From: Bryobacterales bacterium
Lineage (GTDB): Bacteria > Acidobacteriota > Terriglobia > Bryobacterales > Bryobacteraceae
Assembly (NCBI GenBank): GCA_003132905.1
Contig: PKZC01000363.1
Span: 1-10,489 of the forward strand
Reading direction: 5' to 3'
Length of the DNA: 10,489 nucleotides
Position 1 is the stretch's first letter, and every line of letters starts with the position of its first letter. The notes beneath the pieces are model-generated. The model ran no database searches. It saw only the letters and a program-made list of their open reading frames with translations, and was not told where the DNA came from. The position numbers and the translations under genes were made by a program. This document shows positions 1 through 5,359 of this stretch, piece after piece.

Positions 1-22
1 CCGTAACCGGACAGCAGTGATT

Positions 23-159
23 GCGAGTTAGGGTAATGTGTTCTTAAGGTCGGCCAGAGGTTGGCTGCCCCCATTAATGGCGCAGAGCCAATCCCGAAGG
101 GAATGAAGTGTTGATTCTGAAGGGTTAATTTGGTCGGGCTGCCGGGATTTGAACCCGGG
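23..159. repeat. Left 137-bp direct repeat (candidate att site with tRNA-Pro 3' remnant)
   Basis: This aligns without gaps to 2169-2305 at a constant offset of 2146 bp. Positions 111-159 match the other copy perfectly over 49 bp. Positions 23-110 carry nine mismatches (46, 54, 60, 77, 83, 89, 90, 108, 110), eight of them transitions. The last 29 bp (131-159) are the T arm, 3' acceptor strand and CCA of tRNA-Pro in minus orientation; beyond 159 the similarity to the tRNA stops, so the anticodon and D arms are missing. Such a 3'-end copy is the usual scar of tyrosine-recombinase integration into a tRNA gene. The extension 108 bp past the tRNA is longer than a typical core, so a segmental duplication is the alternative. 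Confidence 0.85.
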
Positions 160-279
160 CGTCCCTATTCCCGCCACAAGCATCGCCACTCCATCTCGGT
201 CAGCGAAATCCCGCGAGGCAGTTATGCGCGGGCGACGCCGAGCATTGCCCCTGGATTCGGGGAGACCGGACCATGCTAT

Positions 280-729
280 TTAACTCGAATCCGCCTTCTT
301 AAGCAAATCAATTGTCAAAAGGTCTGGCTGACTTGCGAAGTACTTTGCCAAGGCGGAAGTAAACGCGGGCGTACTTGCATCTACCTCAGCAAACAACGTC
401 ATAGAAGATCTGAATTTAACCGAATCTACCCCACCGAGAATCTGTTCTATCGGATGGCCCTCGACACGATTCACTAGTTGCGTACACTCAATGAGCCTCG
501 GTCCGAGGGTGGGATGTCCGAGATACGCCGCCGCCTCTTCACGGCAGGAGATGCCATAATGATATGCCATCCAGCTGTGGCCTAAACCTCTTAGCTGAGG
601 AAAGACGAACCACATCCAATGTCCGTATTTGCACCCCCCGATCAGTTCGGCACGTACACCATCGATTTCGTAGCGCTGGGCCTCGACGAAACGCTGTAGA
701 TTAAACTTATCCTCCACAACCGGGTCCAC
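280..729 (-). CDS. DUF1810 family protein
   Basis: This 149-aa protein has the usual length and signature blocks of the DUF1810 family: HWMWFVFPQLRGLG near residues 37-50, an AYLGHPTLGPRL block near 68-79, and FRSSMTLFA near 106-114. The family is small, soluble and widespread in bacteria; its biochemical activity is not established to my knowledge. There is no signal peptide or membrane segment. The start is GTG, and its G is the last base of the upstream gene's TAG stop (a TAGTG junction). No clear Shine-Dalgarno precedes it, so translational coupling to the TIR-macro gene is likely. It is the second gene of a two-gene cassette inside the tRNA-flanked island. The family identity is firm. 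A role in processing or sensing an NAD+-derived product is inference from this partnership alone. Confidence 0.93.
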   Translation of the reverse strand: MDPVVEDKFNLQRFVEAQRYEIDGVRAELIGGCKYGHWMWFVFPQLRGLGHSWMAYHYGISCREEAAAYLGHPTLGPRLIECTQLVNRVEGHPIEQILGGVDSVKFRSSMTLFAEVDASTPAFTSALAKYFASQPDLLTIDLLKKADSS

Positions 730-1937
730 TATTTCGCAGGTGCCGAATGCCTAGGTGCTCCTGCTAAGGCCAGAGCACGACGTATAACGACTGGATCGAC
801 CTCACAAGGACTTGCAGCGTCTTTCTTGAACAGTACGACGGTTGCGCTTCTCAATGGTCGCCCGGGAACGTATCTGATCGCTTCTGCGAGCGCGAGGACA
901 AGGCTGACGAATGCCGTAGCAGGGTCCATGCCCCCATGCCCTGCGCCGAGGATAGGCATCACGACCTGATTTAGACGCTCATCAACCAATCGGGTCACCA
1001 ACTCACACATTCCCTCGAAGAGGAACGAGCTCTTGGCAACGAGGCCCTGACCGGCTCGTTGCGTTGTCGTCGATACAAGCGCTATCGGTACGTCTGAGCC
1101 AAGAGCATTTTGAAGGAGGAGGGCTCTTCCCGGGCCGAAACTGATAGCGCGCTCATGTTCTCGCTTCTGACGTTCGGTCCCGGCTCCCAGATTCTTTGCG
1201 CACTCGCCCTTAACGAGCGAAATAAATTCGTCAGTTTTTCCCGCGAAGACTTTGTTGACATAAGCTCCCAGAGCGCTTCTGGTATCGTAAACGCACTGGT
1301 CATCGAAATATTCGTTACAAGGCAGAACAACCACCGTTTGCACGGTCGCTGGAAAATCTTCGATGCGTCCGGCGGCGGCCGCGATTTCACATCCGTTGAT
1401 GGTGGCCGAAATTTTCCCGTTTCTCTCAACCACGAGCTTCGAGTCCAAGCCGAGGAAGACACTCTCCGCCGAATGCTCGCGCGTGCCTAGGACCTGAATC
1501 TTTTCGCGGATGGCCTCACTCGCCGTTGCCACGGCAGCCCTGTGGTTCATGTCGGCTCTGGGCCAGTCGTAATGGCTCGTCACGACTCCTGCCAGATCTG
1601 TGGGAATTTTCATGCCGGAGCCCGGCTGTTGCAAGATAAAGGTCCGATCCCGTCCGAGTTTCCCCATAAAAAGACCGAGCTCAAAGATGACGTTGTCACG
1701 CGGGCTAGCTAGCTCAGTAGACCTCGATTGCACGATGTCATCGGGCGTAAGCAGCAGAATAGCGAAATCGAATCGCGACGTCGCTTCCATGAGACCTTCT
1801 ATGAACGTTTGACCAAGCGCAAAGACACCTTGATCCCAGGTCGTGATCTCCGCATCGGCTTGTAAGGCGGTCTGGACGGCAAGGGCGAACTTCTTGCCCT
1901 CGGACGATGATCCGATGAATACTGCCGGCCGGGCCAA
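729..1937 (-). CDS. TIR-like (CAP12-type) and macro-domain fusion protein, candidate defence effector
   Basis: I chose the TTG start at 1937 (402 aa). A strong GGGGAGGAG sits seven bases upstream and the domain begins at once with ARPAVFIGSSSEG. A GTG at 2030 would add 31 residues without homology-like character; its only upstream AGGA lies in a hairpin. Residues about 3-126 form a TIR-like nucleotide-binding domain of the CAP12 type (PF10137): the FIGSSSEG loop, the TWDQGVF block, and NVIFELGLFMGKLGR with the expected catalytic glutamate at residue 86. Residues about 197-374 look like a macro domain of the ThsA-macro kind: VVLPCNEYFDD, then IALVSTTT, then the glycine loop MPILGAGHGGM near 327-337. 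Known biology: TIR domains cleave NAD+ and macro domains bind ADP-ribose derivatives; type II Thoeris pairs a TIR with a macro sensor. Having both on one chain without membrane helices is unusual. NADase activity and defence are inferred, not shown. Confidence 0.85.
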   Translation of the reverse strand: MARPAVFIGSSSEGKKFALAVQTALQADAEITTWDQGVFALGQTFIEGLMEATSRFDFAILLLTPDDIVQSRSTELASPRDNVIFELGLFMGKLGRDRTFILQQPGSGMKIPTDLAGVVTSHYDWPRADMNHRAAVATASEAIREKIQVLGTREHSAESVFLGLDSKLVVERNGKISATINGCEIAAAAGRIEDFPATVQTVVVLPCNEYFDDQCVYDTRSALGAYVNKVFAGKTDEFISLVKGECAKNLGAGTERQKREHERAISFGPGRALLLQNALGSDVPIALVSTTTQRAGQGLVAKSSFLFEGMCELVTRLVDERLNQVVMPILGAGHGGMDPATAFVSLVLALAEAIRYVPGRPLRSATVVLFKKDAASPCEVDPVVIRRALALAGAPRHSAPAK

Positions 1938-2030
1938 CGAGATTCTCCTCCCCAAGCGGTCTATCGATTCTACCGAATTGTCTATTGCTCTGGTATCTTC
2001 AGCCGATCTTATGTCCCCCTGCCGACTCAC

Positions 2031-2057
2031 GTCCTAAAGGCGTAGCCTTTGTAGGAC
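2031..2057. promoter_or_regulatory. Imperfect inverted repeat upstream of the TIR-macro gene
   Basis: GTCCTA at 2031-2036 pairs with TAGGAC at 2052-2057, and AAGGC at 2037-2041 pairs with GCCTT at 2045-2049, leaving a three-base loop and a two-base bulge. It abuts the alternative GTG start at 2030 and lies about 95 bp upstream of the preferred TTG start. It could be an operator or a leader hairpin that hides the weak GTG start. There is no T-tract, so it is not a standard terminator. Confidence 0.45.
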
Positions 2058-2077
2058 CGCGACTGTACCTCCCCACG

Positions 2078-2182
2078 ATGTGCTCGATCAGCGACTTCGC
2101 GACAAAACAGATAGTCCACGCGCAGGAGGACACGATCCGAAAGGCGATGGAGAAGGCTAGGGACGGACGCGAGTTAGGGTAA
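2078..2182 (+). other. Short open frame ending in the right repeat, possible remnant
   Basis: From an ATG at 2078 a 34-codon frame runs to TAA at 2180-2182. It encodes a helix-like charged peptide (ISDFATKQIVHAQED, then RKAMEKARD) and ends four codons inside the direct repeat. It resembles the tail of a truncated gene more than a complete small gene. A decayed mobility gene whose 3' end lay at the attachment site is possible, but no integrase catalytic motif is present. This stretch (about 2058-2168) holds nothing else I can name. Confidence 0.2.
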
Positions 2183-2305
2183 TGTGTTCTTGAGGTCGGT
2201 CAGAGCTTGGCTGCCCCCATTAGTGGCGTAGAGCTGATCCCGAAGGGAATGAAATATTGATTCTGAAGGGTTAATTTGGTCGGGCTGCCGGGATTTGAAC
2301 CCGGG
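2169..2305. repeat. Right 137-bp direct repeat overlapping intact tRNA-Pro
   Basis: This is the partner of 23-159 in the same orientation. Its segment 2257-2305 is identical over 49 bp, and 2277-2305 is the 3' part of the intact tRNA-Pro gene. Its outer arm (2169-2256) differs from the left copy at nine positions. Recombination between the identical cores would release a 2146-bp circle carrying both island genes and leave one intact tRNA. Confidence 0.85.
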
Positions 2306-2354
2306 ACCTCCTGCACCCCAAGCAGGCGCGCTAGCCAGGCTGCGCCACAGCCCG
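2277..2354 (-). tRNA. tRNA-Pro (anticodon GGG), CCA encoded
   Basis: The minus strand folds into a full cloverleaf. The acceptor stem CGGGCTG pairs with CAGCCCG, and the D stem GCGC pairs with GCGC. The anticodon stem CCTGC pairs with GCAGG around loop TTGGGGT, so the anticodon is GGG at 2317-2319. The T stem CCGGG pairs with CCCGG around TTCAAAT. The discriminator is A (2280), followed by an encoded CCA (2277-2279). The first base C is typical of proline tRNAs. A TAGAAT-like -10 sits at 2363-2368, but I see no good -35 box. The 3' end is the presumed integration target of the neighbouring island. Confidence 0.97.
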
Positions 2355-2424
2355 AAGATTCTATTCTACCGCACGTCGCCGCCTCGCCCCTACTTATCCC
2401 GCTAAATTTTTGCTCCTCGGATTT

Positions 2425-2904
2425 CTAGCAGCCGTGTTCGGCTTTGTGTTGTGTAAGATCGATCAGCGCTCTTTCGCAAGCCTTGCGCGTCTCCTTGGCT
2501 GCCTCGCTCCACGTTTCGGTTTCCATATTGGCCCTTCGAAGGCTAATCCTTGAGGTCTCGATTAGGGCCGCAAGGTAGATCTCATCGAGCCGCTGATACT
2601 CACCGCAGGGCACCGGACCATTATAGAGGCACGCTGGCGAAATAGAGGCACGCTGGCGAAATAGAGGCACGCTAGCGAAATAGAGGCACGCTAGCGAAAC
2701 ACTTCCCTCAATCTCCTGGCGGGTTCTAACGCCGTTTGCAGGAGCCGGCCTTGCTATGCCCACGATTCGCCAGAAGAACCACGACTTGTTCGAACTGTTC
2801 GCAGGATAGTTTCTAAATTCCACGTTCAATCGCCTATCGAACGCGCCTTGGTTCAATTGCTCTACGAATTCACTAGCGTCAAATGATTGATCCATGAAGA
2901 GCAC
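2425..2904 (-). CDS. Hypothetical protein containing a 19-bp tandem repeat array
   Basis: This open frame of 159 aa starts at GTG 2904, or more likely ATG 2895; I see no convincing ribosome site. The N-terminal part (ASEFVEQLNQGAFDRRL and a WFFWRIVG stretch) and the charged helical C-terminal part (from DEIYLAALIE to HKAEHGC) both read like genuine protein. The middle (about residues 69-94) comes from four copies of a 19-bp repeat. Because 19 is not a multiple of three, the repeat is read in successive frames. I do not recognise the family. It may be a functional gene that tolerated repeat expansion, or two halves of a gene disrupted by it. There is no signal peptide and no obvious link to the island next door. 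Confidence 0.5.
   Translation of the reverse strand: MLFMDQSFDASEFVEQLNQGAFDRRLNVEFRNYPANSSNKSWFFWRIVGIARPAPANGVRTRQEIEGSVSLACLYFASVPLFRQRASISPACLYNGPVPCGEYQRLDEIYLAALIETSRISLRRANMETETWSEAAKETRKACERALIDLTQHKAEHGC
2624..2699. repeat. Four tandem copies of a 19-bp repeat
   Basis: Units start at 2624, 2643, 2662 and 2681, each tagaggcacgctNgcgaaa. The first two units have G at the variable base and the last two have A, which makes an NheI-like GCTAGC palindrome. There are no spacers, so this is a minisatellite and not CRISPR. It lies inside the 2425-2904 frame. Confidence 0.95.
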
Positions 2905-3238
2905 CCCACAAAGGATCTATCATTGCGAACGTCAAGCCTACGCTGCCATTATGAGGTCCTTCGCTCGAGTGGGTCCGGGGATCAAACTGGACCTCCGCTG
3001 AGCCTGGATGATCCTCCAACACGAAGCGCCACGCCCTCGGGCATGTTAACAAACCTTCCTTTCCCCGCTTTGTTAATTTGAATCGCTGCGAAGGATGTTT
3101 TTGTACGCTAGGTTCGTTGGGCAAGTGCCTCAGTTCTGATCATGCAGGGCGGAGCCTTGGAATACGATGCGGGGTTGTCATCGGGGGTTCCTCACCTTTG
3201 TAGAGGGGTGAATCTATTAGGGCATTTTCGGAAGGGTG
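2905..3238. other. Region without a convincing gene
   Basis: Open frames exist on both strands (for example 2879-3124 minus and 2887-3081 plus), but none has a good ribosome site, domain motif or clear protein character. It is likely intergenic or eroded sequence. Confidence 0.5.
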
Positions 3239-3280
3239 CGTCAGCTCAAAAGTGATCACCGGTTATCACTTAGGCTGACG
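3239..3280. repeat. Long imperfect inverted repeat upstream of a zinc-ribbon gene
   Basis: CGTCAGC at 3239-3245 pairs with GCTGACG at 3274-3280. Nested inside, AAGTGAT at 3250-3256 pairs with ATCACTT at 3265-3271 around CACCGGTT. It ends 38 bp before the start of the 3319 gene. The position suits an operator or leader hairpin; the lack of a T-tract argues against an intrinsic terminator. Confidence 0.5.
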
Positions 3281-3318
3281 GACACAACATCCGATATACC
3301 GGATGAGGATAGATTTTC

Positions 3319-3513
3319 ATGGAGCAGCACTGGTTTGTCAAATGCAAGACCTGCGAAACACCCCTGGCAACTCAGGATTCCTCCTTCACCCACGATCCCC
3401 AGCACCCGCAGTGGCGGAGCCCGCAATGGAAGAGCGTCATCAAGTGTACGGGGTGCCACCAGTCCCACGAATACACCTCTGTCGATCTCCAAGTCGGAAA
3501 TTTGCCGGACTAG
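3319..3513 (+). CDS. Small zinc-ribbon protein (64 aa)
   Basis: The protein begins MEQHWFVKC and carries two CxxC knuckles, CKTC near residues 9-12 and CTGC near 43-46, the spacing of a zinc ribbon. Between them lies a His/Pro/Trp-rich loop; a short tail ending VDLQVGNLPD follows. GAGGA about nine bases before the ATG is a reasonable ribosome site. Longer plus-strand frames over the same bases are Arg/Pro/Ser-rich and look like shadows. No family name can be given. The structural class is fairly secure because both knuckles are intact, but the role (nucleic acid or protein binding) is unknown. Confidence 0.6.
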   Translation: MEQHWFVKCKTCETPLATQDSSFTHDPQHPQWRSPQWKSVIKCTGCHQSHEYTSVDLQVGNLPD

Positions 3514-3543
3514 GCCGACGCGGCCGGACACCACTGGGCCGTT

Positions 3544-3697
3544 TCACGAGGCCGCAGGAATGCGTCCGGCATCGCTTACGTCGAGGAGCAGGATCTTGGG
3601 GATCGAACGCAATCTGGGCATCTTCGTCCGAATACTGCGCGCCCTTCTCTCTGAGCGCAGAGATCTGAGTCTTCAGGTCTTCACGCATCAAATCCAT
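3544..3697 (-). pseudogene. Possible frameshifted small gene
   Basis: From ATG 3697 the frame reads as plausible protein (MDLMREDLKTQISALREKG, then QYSDEDAQIAFDP). It then turns into Arg/Pro-rich text and runs on to 3440 over the convergent zinc-ribbon gene. If one base of the four-C run (minus strand of 3598-3601) is removed, the frame continues as KILLLDVSDAGRIPAAS and stops at TGA 3546-3544, just short of the convergent gene. This suggests a single-base frameshift, either a real lesion or a sequencing error. The family is not recognised. An intact protein of about 50 aa in the ancestor is inference. Confidence 0.3.
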
Positions 3698-3728
3698 CCG
3701 TGGGATGGACCGGACCGCCGCTTCGGCA

Positions 3729-3893
3729 TTACTCCATCAGTTCCAGGATGCGGTCTGCGAAATGCTCCAACTCGGCATCGCAGTCTATTGTTATCACATG
3801 GCCACCGGAATCGACTGACTTATTCTTCTCTTTGTCGTGCTCTTTAAGAGCCTGGTGAACAGCGAGAACAAACTTCTGCCGGTCAAATAACAT
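3729..3893 (-). CDS. Hypothetical 54-aa protein
   Basis: The ATG at 3893 follows GGAAGAGGAG at a five-base spacing, a strong ribosome site that fixes the start; in-frame upstream starts would lack one. The product begins MLFDRQKFVLAVHQALKEHD, is highly charged and mostly helical, and ends with an acidic helix (ELEHFADRILELME). There is no signal peptide, membrane segment or cysteine pair. It lies downstream of the CsbD-like gene on the same strand with a 203-bp gap, so an operon is uncertain. I do not recognise the family. Confidence 0.55.
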   Translation of the reverse strand: MLFDRQKFVLAVHQALKEHDKEKNKSVDSGGHVITIDCDAELEHFADRILELME

Positions 3894-4096
3894 GTTGTCT
3901 CCTCTTCCTTCTTTCGCTTCCCGACATTCGATGCCGGGCGGGACTGCTGGAAGGCTCTCTGGGCATCGACGGGGCAACTTCGTCGAATTGTCGGCCGGAG
4001 ATAGCCGTGCCGGCGAGCCTACGACTTTTATGGCGAACTCGAAGGACTTTCTTCACTCGCAAGCAGCCGGCCCTGGACTCGCAAGCAGTCGTCCTG

Positions 4097-4270
4097 TCAT
4101 TTTTTGGCGCCGTTGGCGTCCCGGAGGCTTTTCCTTTGTACTCTTCCAACTTTATTCTCATCTTTGCCTTCCAAGGTGGGATCGTTCATCACTTTCCCGA
4201 CTCTTCCTTGGTTTTGCCCTTCACTTTTTGAGAACTTGCCCTTGGCCGCAAGTCCGATGCTTGATTTCAT
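4097..4270 (-). CDS. CsbD-like small stress protein (57 aa)
   Basis: The protein is short, very hydrophilic and rich in Lys, Gly, Asn and Glu. Its GRVGKVMNDPTLEGKDENK block followed by VGRVQRK near residues 22-46 matches the CsbD/YjbJ pattern, where a GK-rich repeat surrounds a short Asp-Pro/Leu-Glu-Gly turn. The ATG at 4270 is preceded by AGGAG at seven bases. CsbD family members are general-stress proteins induced under sigma-factor control in other bacteria; their molecular function is unclear. The gene is divergent from the zinc-ribbon gene at 4475, sharing a 204-bp control region with nested inverted repeats. The match is by eye on a low-complexity sequence, so the family call is moderate. 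Confidence 0.6.
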   Translation of the reverse strand: MKSSIGLAAKGKFSKSEGQNQGRVGKVMNDPTLEGKDENKVGRVQRKSLRDANGAKK

Positions 4271-4326
4271 GCCTCTTCTCCTCTGTGAAAACTGTTATGA
4301 AAAAAGTATCAGGCCTGCAAGGGATC

Positions 4327-4420
4327 GTCTGTTCAAATAAGCTCACCGGAACTAGACGCGCAAGACCCCATCGCACACGGTTGCCAACCGAACGGTTGCA
4401 GTGAGCAGTTCTGAACAGAC
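4327..4420. promoter_or_regulatory. Nested inverted repeats in a divergent intergenic region
   Basis: GTCTGTTCA at 4327-4335 is the exact reverse complement of TGAACAGAC at 4412-4420. Between them CAACCG (4385-4390) and CGGTTG (4393-4398) form a palindrome with a two-base spacer, and another CGGTTG lies at 4378-4383. The region separates the CsbD-like gene (minus) from the zinc-ribbon gene (plus), so these are candidate operator half-sites for shared regulation. Confidence 0.4.
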
Positions 4421-4474
4421 ATGATGCCGCAAACTGTGGTTCAATTGAGACCCCACCGATAAAGGAGATTTCAC

Positions 4475-4612
4475 ATGGCAACCTGCAAACAATGCGGCGC
4501 TGGAACAGAACTGTACTCCAATGGCGTTCCCGTCTGTCTCGCGTGCGCCGCCGCGTCGGCCGCTAAGTCTGAACCGACCGCGAACGACGTACAACTAAGT
4601 CTTCCGCACTAA
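4475..4612 (+). CDS. Small zinc-ribbon protein (45 aa)
   Basis: ATG 4475 follows AAAGGAG at a seven-base spacing, a near-consensus ribosome site. The protein starts MATCKQCG and has CLAC about 17 residues later, giving a CxxC-x17-CxxC zinc ribbon. An Ala/Ser-rich linker and a short polar tail ending SLPH follow. It is too short for many gene finders. Tiny zinc ribbons of this kind are usually cytoplasmic, and their partners are unknown. The intact knuckles and the ribosome site make it likely to be a real gene. Confidence 0.65.
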   Translation: MATCKQCGAGTELYSNGVPVCLACAAASAAKSEPTANDVQLSLPH

Positions 4613-4680
4613 GGGACCAACCGCTGGCCGCGCCTGGCTGCCGATAGTTCATGGGCATGAGGATATCACCGGTCGGTGCG

Positions 4681-5037
4681 TTAACTAGGTTTGCCGATTG
4701 AAGGGCCCCGGGCGATCATTCCTCCGACGTCTGCGGCACGGGGGAAGTGTATGCGGAACGATGCCAGCAGTTCTTGTTCGCAATGCGGACAGCGCAAGAT
4801 CACTTCAGAGCGCGATTCGGCAACGGAGATGAATAAGGCGTACCTTCCGGCATGGTGTTCGCAGTATCGGCAAAGGTTCGCGCTGGCTTTGGTCGTCTCG
4901 AAAGGTGATGTGTAGCCATCGTAAGCGTGGTAGGCGCGCTCATGGCGTCCGCTCTCGCAGTGGTACGGGCCGCCGATTTGGGTATCAAACGCCTCGTCGA
5001 GACCCCTGTACGATATGGCTCCTTGCGCGAAATCCGG
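4681..5037 (-). CDS. Zinc-ribbon protein with unresolved start
   Basis: An open minus frame of 118 codons runs from just after a TAG (5040-5038) to TAA (4683-4681). It includes LCRYCEHHAGRYALFISV and ILRCPHCEQELLASF, two intact CxxC knuckles joined by alternating hydrophobic residues as in a beta-hairpin ribbon, plus an upstream YHCESGRHERAY segment. The plus strand over the same bases keeps only one knuckle, so minus is favoured. There is no ATG, GTG or TTG before the first knuckle. An AAGGAG just before ATA-TCG hints at a lost or unusual start. Adding one base at the GGGG run near 5003-5006 would join it to an open frame beginning at GTG 5063. It may therefore be 5'-damaged. Function unknown. 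Confidence 0.45.
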   Translation of the reverse strand, partial: PDFAQGAISYRGLDEAFDTQIGGPYHCESGRHERAYHAYDGYTSPFETTKASANLCRYCEHHAGRYALFISVAESRSEVILRCPHCEQELLASFRIHFPRAADVGGMIARGPSIGKPS

Positions 5038-5218
5038 CTATCGTACGTGGCGCTCGGAAACACTCAAGACGTTTCCCGCCCTTTCTGGTCTGATGGTCAA
5101 AAAGGGACTGTCAGGGGGGCCCGTATCCCTTCCGAACGTAACGGCGGAGTTCCAGTCGGCGTCGAACAAGTCGAAAGCGGCCACACTGGAGTGTCAGCGG
5201 CGCGCCGTTTAATGAATT

Positions 5219-5359
5219 ATGAACCAAAACCATCATCGGCGTTGGGTTATTGTTATGGCCATCTGCGCAGTGGCAGCTCTTCTGCTGTTGCTGCGCGTGA
5301 TCCTCTTCCATGACCGCCAGCCGTCTATTCTCAAAAGCGTCATTATCCATGGGAATTAG
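5219..5359 (+). CDS. Small single-pass membrane protein (46 aa)
   Basis: The protein begins MNQNHHRRWVIVMAICAV, followed by a run of leucines, and forms one clear membrane helix of about 20 residues (about 9-29). A basic N-terminus suggests an N-in topology, with a short tail ending SVIIHGN. Codon use is compatible with the surroundings. No good ribosome site is visible before the ATG, which weakens the call. It overlaps no other credible gene. Tiny membrane proteins of this type often modulate larger membrane complexes, but no partner is indicated here. Confidence 0.45.
   Translation: MNQNHHRRWVIVMAICAVAALLLLLRVILFHDRQPSILKSVIIHGN

Noticed and set aside
131..159. Second tRNA-Pro gene at the left repeat
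   Set aside because: Only the T arm, 3' acceptor strand and CCA are present; no matching 5' acceptor strand or anticodon arm follows beyond 159.
130..477. Plus-strand open frame starting in the left tRNA remnant
   Set aside because: It begins with the VGLPGFEPG peptide that arises when the antisense of a tRNA T arm is translated, and it runs antisense to the DUF1810 gene.
729..1937. DarT-DarG-type ADP-ribosylation toxin-antitoxin pair
   Set aside because: A macro domain is present, but its partner domain is TIR-like rather than DarT, and DUF1810 does not resemble a DarT toxin.
2624..2699. CRISPR array
   Set aside because: The 19-bp units are directly adjacent with no spacers, and no cas genes are in the window.
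3236..3847. 203-aa plus-strand open frame
   Set aside because: Arg/Pro/Ser/Thr-rich shadow text across several better candidates, without ribosome site or motif.
4055..4088. Two copies of actcgcaagcag 22 bp apart
   Set aside because: Short direct repeat in a gap between two small genes; too little to assign a role and possibly chance.
4751..4915. Plus-strand 54-aa zinc-knuckle frame
   Set aside because: It keeps only CSQC; the second knuckle reads CSQY. The antisense frame has both CxxC pairs and a better hydrophobic pattern.
4927..5313. 128-aa plus-strand open frame
   Set aside because: Composition is shadow-like, and it overlaps the minus zinc-ribbon frame and the small membrane protein.
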